A stretch of DNA of 64,000 bases from JAWHTC01 sp032586155 (GTDB taxonomy: Bacteria; Pseudomonadota; Alphaproteobacteria; Rhodobacterales; Rhodobacteraceae): the NCBI RefSeq assembly GCF_032586155.1, contig NZ_JAWHTC010000003.1, positions 310,001 to 374,000 on the forward strand, read 5' to 3'. Below, one piece after another: positions 16,458-24,174 of the stretch; positions within the stretch are counted from its first letter, which is position 1; each line of letters begins with the position of its first letter. Under the pieces are notes generated by a model. The model saw only the letters and a program-made list of their open reading frames with translations, was not told the DNA's origin and searched no databases. A program made the position numbers and the translations under genes.

Positions 16458-17258
16458 TTAGGCGAAGCAGATGTCCACCGAACCGAAGGCACCGAAATCG
16501 GCGTGGATTTCGGTGCCGGCAGGGCATTCGACGGGGCGGATGAAACTGCCCGACAGGATAACCTGGCCGGCCTCGATGGACTGGCCGTATTGCGCCATGC
16601 GCCGGGCCAGCCAGACCACGCTTTCCACCGGATCATTCAACACGCCGGCGCCAAGGCCGGTTTCCTCGACCGCGCCATTGCGGCTGGTGATGGCGCCGAC
16701 CCATCGCAGGTCATGGGCATCGACGGCGTGACGTTCGGCACCCAGCACGATCCCGGCATTGGCGGCGTTGTCGCTGATCGTGTCGATCACGTTGCGGGCC
16801 TGTCCAGTGGCAGGGTCGGCGCGCAGGATACGGGTATCGAGGATCTCGATTGAGGGGGCGACATAGTGTGTCGCGGCAATAACGTCATCGCGGGTCACAT
16901 CGACCCCACCTAGAGGCGATTTCATGACAAAGGCGATCTCGGCCTCGATGCGCGGCTGGATGAAACGGCCTGCGGGCACGGTTGCGTCATTGTCGAACGC
17001 CATGTCATCGAACAGCACCCCGCTGTCGGGAATGTCGATGCCAAGCGCATATTGCATCGCTTTCGAGGTCAACCCGATCTTCCAGCCGATTACCCGCTGT
17101 CCGGCATCCAGTTTCGCCGCCAGAAGCGCGGATTGGATGGCATAGGCATCATCCATTGTGATGTCGGGGTATTGCAGCGACAGAAGGCCGATCTGTTGGC
17201 CGGTCTGTTCGGCGTGAAGCAATGCGTGCGCGGCCTTTGCATGCTGTTCGGGGGTCAT
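16458..17258 (-). CDS. 2-oxo-hept-3-ene-1,7-dioate / 2-keto-4-pentenoate hydratase family enzyme
   Basis: A 266-residue FAH-fold hydratase. The stretch VIGWKIGLTSKAMQ near residues 56-69 and PRIEAEIAF near 102-110 (metal-binding Glu residues) match the HpaH/MhpD group, which adds water to 2-oxo-dienoates in meta-cleavage pathways. Its ATG overlaps the stop of the FAH-family gene (ATGA). The presence of two FAH-fold enzymes together points to breakdown of an aromatic acid or similar compound, but no ring-cleavage dioxygenase is in the window, so the true substrate is open. Confidence 0.82.
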   Translation of the reverse strand: MTPEQHAKAAHALLHAEQTGQQIGLLSLQYPDITMDDAYAIQSALLAAKLDAGQRVIGWKIGLTSKAMQYALGIDIPDSGVLFDDMAFDNDATVPAGRFIQPRIEAEIAFVMKSPLGGVDVTRDDVIAATHYVAPSIEILDTRILRADPATGQARNVIDTISDNAANAGIVLGAERHAVDAHDLRWVGAITSRNGAVEETGLGAGVLNDPVESVVWLARRMAQYGQSIEAGQVILSGSFIRPVECPAGTEIHADFGAFGSVDICFA

Positions 17259-18106
17259 ACCTCGTCCTCCACCCCGTTGCGAAGCGTTCCAATGCCCTCG
17301 ACCGAAACTTCGACCACGTCACCGGGTTTCAGGTAGCGCGGCGGATCGAATCGCGCGCCCGCGCCGGTCGGGGTGCCGGTGACGATGATGTCGCCGGGCT
17401 GCAGTGTCATGAAGGTCGAGATATAGGCGATCTCCTCGCGGATCGGGAACATCATCCGGTTCAGGGTGTCGTCCTGGCGCAGCTCACCGTTCACATGGGT
17501 GGTGATGCGCGCGTCATCGAGTTGCGCTGCATCTGTAAACGGCACCAGCCACGGGCCGATGGCACCAGAGCTGTCCCAGTTCTTGCCCTGGGTGACGTTG
17601 AACTTGGCATGACGCACCCAGTCGCGAATCGTGCCTTCGTTGCACAGTGTCAGGGCAGCAATGTGATCGTAGGCGTCCGCAGCGGGAATGCGGCGGCCCG
17701 ACTTGCCGATTACGATGGCGACCTCACCCTCGTAGTCTAGCGTATGGTTCTCGGGCGGGCGGATCAGCGGGCGGTCATGGCCGGTGAAACCGCTGGCAAA
17801 GCGTGGGAAAAGTGACATGTATTTCGGCTGGGCGCTGCCGTCCTTGTACTCGGCATTTCGGTCGGGGAAGTTGACGCCGACGCAAAGGATGCGCGGCGCG
17901 TTCGGCATGACCATTTCATACTGGAATTCGGCGTGGGTGACCGGCTTGCCTCGCGCCGCGTTGATCAGCGTCTGCATGCCATCAACCGCGATGGCGTCGT
18001 AAAGTGTCGGCCACTCGGGAAACTCAGGCGACAGGGCGATCATGCCCGCGTCGCTGACTGCGCCATAGTAGGTTTTTCCGTCACTGGAATAGGTTGCAAG
18101 TCGCAT
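17255..18106 (-). CDS. Fumarylacetoacetate hydrolase (FAH) family protein
   Basis: A 283-residue FAH-family enzyme. Metal ligands are in LDYEGEVAIVIGK (ExE) and further on in the GKNWDSSGAIGPW region; the family end motif reads IIVTGTPTGAG. Members include HpaG-type isomerase/decarboxylases, acylpyruvate hydrolases and ureidoglycolate lyases. Two purine-rich sites (AAGGAGGTG and GGAGG) precede the ATG at 18106. It is followed by the hydratase gene with a 4-base overlap and preceded by the GMC dehydrogenase gene by 68 bases. Confidence 0.83.
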   Translation of the reverse strand: MRLATYSSDGKTYYGAVSDAGMIALSPEFPEWPTLYDAIAVDGMQTLINAARGKPVTHAEFQYEMVMPNAPRILCVGVNFPDRNAEYKDGSAQPKYMSLFPRFASGFTGHDRPLIRPPENHTLDYEGEVAIVIGKSGRRIPAADAYDHIAALTLCNEGTIRDWVRHAKFNVTQGKNWDSSGAIGPWLVPFTDAAQLDDARITTHVNGELRQDDTLNRMMFPIREEIAYISTFMTLQPGDIIVTGTPTGAGARFDPPRYLKPGDVVEVSVEGIGTLRNGVEDEV

Positions 18107-18140
18107 TGTCAGCCTCCTTTTTCACCTCCTTACCCGTAGA

Positions 18141-18158
18141 TAGTTAACTTGTAAACTA
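18141..18158. promoter_or_regulatory. Imperfect palindrome before the FAH-family gene
   Basis: TAGTTAACTTGTAAACTA reads nearly the same on both strands (outer TAGTT/AACTA arms) and sits in an AT-rich patch of the 68-base gap between the GMC dehydrogenase gene and the FAH-family gene. It could be an operator for a LysR or GntR protein with an internal promoter. Confidence 0.35.
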
Positions 18159-18174
18159 AATTGACGAGTCGTAC

Positions 18175-19788
18175 CTAGGCGTGGGCAGCCTTGATCATGT
18201 CCGCCGCCTTTTCCCCGATCATGATCGTGGGGGCGTTGGTGTTGCCCGAGACGACTGTCGGCATGACCGACGCATCGGCGACGCGCAGACCTTCCAGCCC
18301 ATGGACCCGAAGCTCTGGGTCGACCACGGACATCTCGTCCACCCCCATCTTGCAGGTGCCGACCGGGTGATAGACCGTGTCGGCGCGGCTGCGGATATGG
18401 TCTTCCCACTCCGCATCCGTGGTGGCGTCATTCACGCCGAATAGCTCCTTGTGCTTGTAGGGCGCCATCGCCGGGGCCTCCATCACCGTGCGGGTCATCT
18501 TTGCGGCGCGGACCATGGTCTGCAGGTCACGCTCGTCACTGAGGAATTTGGGGTCGATGCCGGGGGCCGCTAACGGATCAGACGAAGTCAGGAAGACCTC
18601 GCCGCGCGAATAGGGGCGCAGAGCGCAGACATGGCAGGAATAGCCATGACCCAAATGAAGTTTGCGGGCGTGGTCATCGACAATTGAAATCACGAAATGG
18701 GTCTGCGCATCCGGCCGATCCAGAGACGGATCGGTTTTGAAGAAACTGCCAGCCTCCGCCATCGGCGAGGCCAGCATCGAGTTGCCGGTTCTCCGCCATT
18801 TCAGGATGTGCTTGAACAGGTGGAAGCCGGCGCGCAGGCCCAGCCCGACATTGTCGCGGTCGCGAGTCTTGTAGGACAGGATGAAGTCGAGGTGATCCTG
18901 CAAGTTTTGTCCGACGCCTTGCAGGTCGTGCACCATTTCAATGCCCAGCTTGGTCAGGTCCTGTGCACGTCCGACCCCCGAGAGCTGCAACAGCTGGGGC
19001 GAGTTGAAGGCACCGCCGCACAGGATCACCTCTTTGTGGGCGCGCAACTCGTGACCCTTGCGGCGCTGGCGATAAGCCACGCCCACGGCGCGCTTGCCTT
19101 CGAACAGGATCTTAGTGGCCTGGGCCTTGGTGATCACGGTCAGGTTGGGCCGGTCCATTACCGGGAACAGGTATCCGGCGGCCGCCGAGCAGCGTTCACC
19201 GTTCCTTTCACCACCATGGAATTGAGTCACTTGGTAGAGGCCTGCGCCATCGTTCTCGCCGGTGTTGAAATCGCTGCGTTCAGGCATTTGTACCTGGGTG
19301 CTGGCCTCGACAAAGGCGCGCGAGATCGGGCGTGGGGCGCGTTGATCGGACACCTGAAGCGGGCCATCGCCGCCATGGGCGTCATTCGCGCCGCGTTCAT
19401 TGGTTTCGGCCTTCTTGAAATAGGGCAGAACGTCGTCCCAGCCCCAACCGTCACAGCCCATGTTGGCCCAACCATCATAATCGGCGGCCTGACCACGGAT
19501 ATAGAGCATGGCGTTGATTGCCGAGGATCCGCCCAGGGCTTTGCCGCGCGGTTGATAGCCTTGCCGCCCGTTCAATCCCGGTTGTGGCACGGTCTTGAAA
19601 GCCCAGTTGTTGATCTTGCCATAGCCTGGCAGCATCGCCACAACGCCCATCGGCGCGCGCACAAGGATACCGTTGCCGCCACCACCGGCCTCGAGCAGGC
19701 AGACGCTGACATTCGGATCTTCGCTCAACCGTGATGCGATGGTGGACCCGGCGGACCCACCGCCGACGACGACAAAATCATATTCCAT
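18175..19788 (-). CDS. GMC-family oxidoreductase (choline/alcohol dehydrogenase type)
   Basis: A 537-residue FAD enzyme. The Rossmann FAD site is VVVGGGSAGSTIASRLSE near residues 6-23; GMC signatures follow (PRGKALGGSSAINAMLYIRG and GGAFNSPQLLQLSGVG). Catalytic residues are in YHPVGTCKMG (His) and NTNAPTIMIGEKAADMI (Asn). The start at 19788 is supported by GAGGG 7 bases upstream, while the longer frame begins with non-homologous residues. Members oxidise alcohols such as choline or long-chain polyols. It heads the operon with two FAH-fold enzymes, so it probably oxidises an alcohol feeding that pathway. Confidence 0.87.
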   Translation of the reverse strand: MEYDFVVVGGGSAGSTIASRLSEDPNVSVCLLEAGGGGNGILVRAPMGVVAMLPGYGKINNWAFKTVPQPGLNGRQGYQPRGKALGGSSAINAMLYIRGQAADYDGWANMGCDGWGWDDVLPYFKKAETNERGANDAHGGDGPLQVSDQRAPRPISRAFVEASTQVQMPERSDFNTGENDGAGLYQVTQFHGGERNGERCSAAAGYLFPVMDRPNLTVITKAQATKILFEGKRAVGVAYRQRRKGHELRAHKEVILCGGAFNSPQLLQLSGVGRAQDLTKLGIEMVHDLQGVGQNLQDHLDFILSYKTRDRDNVGLGLRAGFHLFKHILKWRRTGNSMLASPMAEAGSFFKTDPSLDRPDAQTHFVISIVDDHARKLHLGHGYSCHVCALRPYSRGEVFLTSSDPLAAPGIDPKFLSDERDLQTMVRAAKMTRTVMEAPAMAPYKHKELFGVNDATTDAEWEDHIRSRADTVYHPVGTCKMGVDEMSVVDPELRVHGLEGLRVADASVMPTVVSGNTNAPTIMIGEKAADMIKAAHA

Positions 19789-19955
19789 GGTACGGCCCTC
19801 TTTGCGCGCTTGGCTGGTATTGGGCCGGTTTTCACGGCATTTGTCCAATTGTCCCTTGCGGCACCGGGTCGGATGTCAGAGGAAAACGGATTCGAAACTG
19901 TTTTCGACGCCAATTCGAATTTGCGTAACTAAGGCGCTTCAAAACGCCAAGCGGT

Positions 19956-20525
19956 CTACTGATAGTTCAGCTCTTCGAGATCGACATAAAATTCCGAGAT
20001 CGCCATGTCCGGCCACTTGCTGCCGGGATAGGACGTGACCACATCGAGCCGCAGGTTCGCCGCCGTGACCGGCTCGGACAGGCGGATGGTCTGCATCTGC
20101 ATGCTGTCCGCCAGTCGGATCGCCTCGATGAACTCGCCATTGGCAAAGACACGGATATCGCGGGGACGGGCGTTGTTTTTATGCAGGCTGTCGTTCTTTG
20201 TGTACCCAGCCTGGATATAGAAGGTCTGGAACCGCATCATCCCATCGAAAATAAACTCGACCCATTGCCCGGCGCCGTCATTGGCGGCGGCCTCGACCCA
20301 GGCAGTGGCGGGATCGTCATCGTACATGTTGGCTGGGTCGTAACTGTTGCCCGACTGACCTGCCAGGGTGGACGACGCGCAAATCTCGATCCGGCCGAAC
20401 TGACTATCGGCAATTGCGGTGTCGCAGCGCGGGTCCAACGGTCCGGCAATCGCCGGGGGGCCTGATATCAGCATGGGTAGGGCTGCCAAGGCCAGACTCG
20501 AGAAGGCGTATTTGCAAAATGTCAT
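19956..20525 (-). CDS. Exported discoidin-like (NADase-type glycan-binding) domain protein
   Basis: A 189-residue protein: signal peptide (about residues 1-27), then a beta-sandwich domain with SGNSYDPANMYDDDPATAWVE and GAGQWVEFIF, the pattern of the domain described as NADase-type glycan-binding or discoidin-like (F5/8-type). The start at 20525 is preferred to one 6 bases upstream because GGAGA then lies at a normal distance. Such domains bind sugars at the cell surface. It is divergent from the large repeat protein gene and probably belongs to the same envelope locus. Confidence 0.72.
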   Translation of the reverse strand: MTFCKYAFSSLALAALPMLISGPPAIAGPLDPRCDTAIADSQFGRIEICASSTLAGQSGNSYDPANMYDDDPATAWVEAAANDGAGQWVEFIFDGMMRFQTFYIQAGYTKNDSLHKNNARPRDIRVFANGEFIEAIRLADSMQMQTIRLSEPVTAANLRLDVVTSYPGSKWPDMAISEFYVDLEELNYQ

Positions 20526-20721
20526 GGACATCTCCGAAGAGCAGGGGGGTGGTCCACCGTCTGCGGGCATAGGGCCATGGTTTAAACCAAGCCACAATGA
20601 TCGAAATCAAGGTTCCCGGGCGGGGCTTGATCGAAAGTCGGTCTTGGGGAAGTGTGTAAGAAAATCAATTGAGTCCGGCGCAATGCATTTTTCAAGGAAT
20701 GCCGGGCGGAAGGGGTCTGAC

Positions 20722-23700
20722 ATGCCGGGACCGGTTCGTGTTTTCATTGTTTTGATTGCGTTGTTTCTGGGAATGATCACAATGCCGGGCCGTGCCCGTG
20801 CGGCCGAGGTGATCACCGAGTTCCAGATCGGGAGTTGGTTTGGCGCGGCATATGAAAAAGACGGCAGCTTCTCCTATTGTCTTGTTGGCCGGCGCGGAAG
20901 CGACAGCCGCTACGTTCTGATCCTGCGGGCTGTCTCGATTGGCTATGGGTTGGGCATCTATGCCCCCAACAAGCCGTTTCGTGAGGATGCCACCTACACC
21001 ACACGCTCCTGGGTCGACAAGCGCTGGAGTTATGAAGGCGATGGGATTGGTGGCTCGCCGACCTTGATGCGCATTCCGCTGCCCGGTGATGAGGGGCTGC
21101 GGGCGATCGAGCATATCGCCGCCGGCAACCGTTTGACCATTGATCAATTGGGTGAACCGGAGCTGCGGGTGTCGCTCAAGGGCAGCAGCAGGGCTCTGGA
21201 CAAGCTGGAAGAGTGCTATGCGCGTTATGCCCCCAAGGCGACCACGCCACCGCCTTCGACGGTGCAATCCGGTCAGGACAGTGCGCCGCGCGACGTCACG
21301 GTTCTGGTCTCACGTCGGGTGAGCAAGCTGGCCGAGGCGGTTGGCCTGCCGGCACCCGGCGGTAGTCTGGCCGCATTGCGGCGCCGCGCCGAGAGTTTCG
21401 ACAACGCGGCGCTGATCACGCTCGGGCTTGCCCTGATCGACATGCCGGAACAGGCCCTGTACCAGGACGAGGCGGCGGGCTTCATATCGCTGGCGGCAGA
21501 GGCGGGCGATGCGCGCGGCCTCTATGTGCTGGCGCGGATGATCCAGATGGGCGCCGCCGCACAGGCCTATCCGGGGCATGCGGATGAGTTGATCAGTGAA
21601 GCCGCTGATTTGGGGTTGTCCCAGGCGCTGGTGGATCGCGCGCATTTGCGCCGCGACAGTGATCTTGACGGGGCCCTGGCCGACTTGCGCGCTGCGGCGG
21701 GGCAGGGTCATGCAGAGGCAAAGAGCCTTTTGGCGCAATGGCAACCCGTGGTCGCCCCTGTGCCCAAGCCCGTTCCGGTGCCCAAACCGCCGGTTTCGGC
21801 ACCGTTGCCGCCTTTGGCGATTGCCCCGGTATCGGAGAAAGTGGCCGAGGGTCACGCGGTTGAAATGCGCTATTCCGGCCTGCCGGCGACGGGGGCCAAC
21901 TGGCTTGCCATTGCCGCGCCGACCCATACCGACGAGCAGTATTTTGATCTGGTGATGCTGGAGCCCGGCCAGGTGGCAGGCAGCCATACCTTTACCGTGC
22001 TGCCAGTTGGTGACTACGTGCTGCGTGCCTATCTCGACTGGCCAGATGGCGGCTATCGGGTGGCGGCCTCGGCCGCGGTTTCAGTCGTGGCCCCAGCCCC
22101 GGCACCCGCCGCGCCGGTGCCCGTGCAACCGGTGCCGCAGACGTCCAGCCCGGATCCGGCTCCCGTGCCGGACCCGGTGGCCCAGCCCGAACCTGCGGCC
22201 CAACCTGACCCGGTTGCTCAGCCCGCCGAACAAACGGCGCAAACCGCGCGCGAGTTTGTCAGCCAGGGGCAAAAGGCCTGCTACGGCGTGGCCGAGTTCC
22301 CGGATGATTGGCGCACTATTGCTGACTGCCGCCCGCAGGGATGTTCCTTCGGCATACAAGACCGCGCATCCTGCCTGGCTCTGGCCGAGAAACACGGTGC
22401 AGGCATGGTGGTGCACGGCCGGGCCGAAGGTCTGTGGCCCAATGAATGCTGGTTGCAGAACAGCTGTTCCGACATTCGCGGTCACGAGGATTTCGAAACG
22501 ATCATCCGCTCCGATCTGGTGACAGCCGAGCCCGACGCGGCATCGACACCCGAGCCGAGCCCAACACCGGTTCCGCAACCCGATCCGGCCCCGGAGCCCG
22601 AACCCGTGGTGACGCCCACGCCTACGCCTGCTCCGGCACCCGATCCGGACCCTGCAGCGGCCCCAAGCCCCTCTGCGCAATCTGCCTCGGGCTTTACCAG
22701 CCAGGGCAGTCAGGCCTGCTATGGCGTGGCCGAGTACCCGGAAGACTGGCGCGCGATTGCCGATTGCCGCCCGCAAGGGTGTTCCTTCGGCTCCCAGGAC
22801 CGCGACGCCTGTCTTGCCCTGGCCGAGCAGCACGGGGCGCAGATGGCGATCCATGGCCGGGCTGATGGCATGTGGCCAAATGAATGCTGGTTGCAGAATG
22901 CCTGCTCCAGCCTGCGCGAGGATGGCGACTTCGAACTGATGACCCGTGGCGAGCAGGCGTCATCCGCGGCGCAACCGGTGCCGGAGCCCGAACCCGCCGC
23001 CGTGGCCACTCCGATGCCAAGCTCGGCACCGGAGCCGTCGACCGAACCGGAACCAGCCGCTGCTCCGGACCCTGCGCCATCAGATGCGCCGGACCGTGAC
23101 CTGGTTGTGGCCATTCAATCGCTGTTACTGGCTTCCGGCTATGATCCCGGCCCCGCTGACGGACAGACATCGCCCGCGACCCAGACCGCCATCCGTGCCT
23201 TCCAGAAAGATAACGGATTGCCGGTCGATGGCCGTTCGACTCCCGAATTGCGTGATGCAATTTTGGCGGTGATTACCGGCGGGACGGCCAGCGCGCCGTC
23301 AAGCGGCGTTGAAACAAGCGATAAAGAGGCCGATCCGGTACCGCAACTGCAACCTGCCCCGGAGCCCGAACCTGTAGTGACGCCCACGCCTACGCCTGCT
23401 CCGGCGCCCGATCCGGACCCTGCAGCGGCCCCAAGCCCCTCTGCGCAATCTGCCTCGGGCTTTACCAGTCAGGGCAGTCAGGCCTGCTATGGCGTGGCCG
23501 AGTACCCGGAAGACTGGCGTGCGATTGCCGATTGCCGCCCGCAAGGGTGTTCCTTCGGCTCCCAGGACCGCGACGCCTGTCTTGCCCTGGCCGAGCAGCA
23601 CGGGGCGCAGATGGCGATCCATGGCCGGGCTGATGGCATGTGGCCAAATGAATGCTGGTTGCAGAATGCCTGCTCCAGCCTGCGCGAAGATGGCGACTTC

Positions 23701-24162
23701 GAACTGATAACACGTGGTAGTCAAACGGCATCGGCATCGGCACCGGCTGCGGAACCTGCTGCCGTCGTTTCTCCGCAGCCTGAACCTGCGTCCGAACCGG
23801 AGCCCGAACCCGTAGTGACGCCCACGCCTACGCCTGCTCCGGCGCCCGATCCGGACCCTGCAGCGGCCCCAAACCCCTCGGCGCAATCTGCCTCGGGCTT
23901 TACCAGCCAGGGCAGTCAGGCCTGCTATGGCGTGGCCGAGTACCCGGAAGACTGGCGCGCGATTGCCGATTGCCGCCCGCAAGGGTGTTCCTTTGGCTCC
24001 CAGGACCGCGACGCCTGTCTTGCCCTGGCCGAGCAGCACGGGGCGCAGATGGCGATCCTTGGCCGGGCTGATGGCATGTGGCCAAATGAATGCTGGTTGC
24101 AGAATGCCTGCTCCAGCCTGCGCGAGGATGGCGACTTCGAACTGATGACCCGTGGCGAGTAG
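20722..24162 (+). CDS. Giant exported repeat protein, N-terminal part (ends at an in-frame TAG)
   Basis: A 1146-residue protein. In order: signal peptide (1-31); a beta-rich domain (about 32-175); Sel1-like helical repeats (about 225-335); a beta domain (about 375-455); then Pro/Ala-rich linkers alternating with four copies of a six-cysteine module (about 511-597, 657-745, 913-1000, 1059-1146). A peptidoglycan-binding domain (LVVAIQSLLLASGYDPGPADGQ, about 793-855) sits between modules 2 and 3. The ATG at 20722 has AAGGGG upstream. The stop TAG replaces the CAG found after module 2, and the same frame stays open to 25923, so this is probably the front of a 1732-codon gene. Function unknown; likely periplasmic or surface-attached. 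Confidence 0.72.
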   Translation: MPGPVRVFIVLIALFLGMITMPGRARAAEVITEFQIGSWFGAAYEKDGSFSYCLVGRRGSDSRYVLILRAVSIGYGLGIYAPNKPFREDATYTTRSWVDKRWSYEGDGIGGSPTLMRIPLPGDEGLRAIEHIAAGNRLTIDQLGEPELRVSLKGSSRALDKLEECYARYAPKATTPPPSTVQSGQDSAPRDVTVLVSRRVSKLAEAVGLPAPGGSLAALRRRAESFDNAALITLGLALIDMPEQALYQDEAAGFISLAAEAGDARGLYVLARMIQMGAAAQAYPGHADELISEAADLGLSQALVDRAHLRRDSDLDGALADLRAAAGQGHAEAKSLLAQWQPVVAPVPKPVPVPKPPVSAPLPPLAIAPVSEKVAEGHAVEMRYSGLPATGANWLAIAAPTHTDEQYFDLVMLEPGQVAGSHTFTVLPVGDYVLRAYLDWPDGGYRVAASAAVSVVAPAPAPAAPVPVQPVPQTSSPDPAPVPDPVAQPEPAAQPDPVAQPAEQTAQTAREFVSQGQKACYGVAEFPDDWRTIADCRPQGCSFGIQDRASCLALAEKHGAGMVVHGRAEGLWPNECWLQNSCSDIRGHEDFETIIRSDLVTAEPDAASTPEPSPTPVPQPDPAPEPEPVVTPTPTPAPAPDPDPAAAPSPSAQSASGFTSQGSQACYGVAEYPEDWRAIADCRPQGCSFGSQDRDACLALAEQHGAQMAIHGRADGMWPNECWLQNACSSLREDGDFELMTRGEQASSAAQPVPEPEPAAVATPMPSSAPEPSTEPEPAAAPDPAPSDAPDRDLVVAIQSLLLASGYDPGPADGQTSPATQTAIRAFQKDNGLPVDGRSTPELRDAILAVITGGTASAPSSGVETSDKEADPVPQLQPAPEPEPVVTPTPTPAPAPDPDPAAAPSPSAQSASGFTSQGSQACYGVAEYPEDWRAIADCRPQGCSFGSQDRDACLALAEQHGAQMAIHGRADGMWPNECWLQNACSSLREDGDFELITRGSQTASASAPAAEPAAVVSPQPEPASEPEPEPVVTPTPTPAPAPDPDPAAAPNPSAQSASGFTSQGSQACYGVAEYPEDWRAIADCRPQGCSFGSQDRDACLALAEQHGAQMAILGRADGMWPNECWLQNACSSLREDGDFELMTRGE
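22255..22518 (+). repeat. Six-cysteine module, copy 1 (divergent)
   Basis: Encodes the first copy of the module with the pattern ACYGVAE-PDDWR, IADCRPQGCSFG, QDRASCLALAEKHGA, HGRAEGLWPNECWLQNSC. It is clearly related to the later three but differs at many positions, so it is the oldest copy or the one under separate selection. Confidence 0.8.
22591..22953 (+). repeat. Long direct repeat, copy 2 (linker plus six-cysteine module)
   Basis: About 363 bases coding for a Pro-rich linker (PTPTPAPAPDPDP) and a six-cysteine module. Nearly identical to 23359-23718 and 23797-24159. It is followed by GAG CAG GCG TCA TCC, the intact version of the site that is GAG TAG after copy 4. Confidence 0.88.
23359..23718 (+). 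repeat. Long direct repeat, copy 3
   Basis: Nearly identical to the repeat at 22591-22953 in both linker and six-cysteine module; it follows the peptidoglycan-binding domain. The last codons diverge (LITRGSQ in place of LMTRGEQ). Confidence 0.88.
23797..24159 (+). repeat. Long direct repeat, copy 4
   Basis: By eye about six base differences from copy 2 over 363 bases. Two change the protein: Ser to Asn in the linker and His to Leu in the HGRADGM stretch. The copy ends directly at the TAG at 24160. Confidence 0.88.
24160..24162 (+). other. In-frame TAG that splits the giant repeat gene
   Basis: Copy 2 of the repeat continues GAG-CAG-GCG-TCA-TCC-GCG; copy 4 continues GAG-TAG-GCT-TCA-TCC-GCG. 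One C-to-T change turns Gln into amber. The frame beyond is open for 587 codons and has no signal peptide. Confidence 0.8.
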
Positions 24163-24174
24163 GCTTCATCCGCG

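Noticed and set aside
19849..19955. ATTCGAA and TTCGAAT motifs upstream of the GMC gene as an operator
   Set aside because: Short and irregularly spaced; could be chance in an AT-rich promoter region.
20419..20721. Longer start for the giant repeat gene
   Set aside because: The 101 extra residues overlap the divergent gene and lack homology-like features; the ATG at 20722 gives a clean signal peptide and ribosome site.
22591..24159. Repeat array as a possible CRISPR
   Set aside because: Units are about 360 bases, coding and in frame; no short repeats with unique spacers.
24160..24162. TAG as a pyrrolysine codon
   Set aside because: Pyrrolysine use is restricted mostly to methylamine methyltransferases and needs pyl genes; a simple CAG-to-TAG change is more likely.
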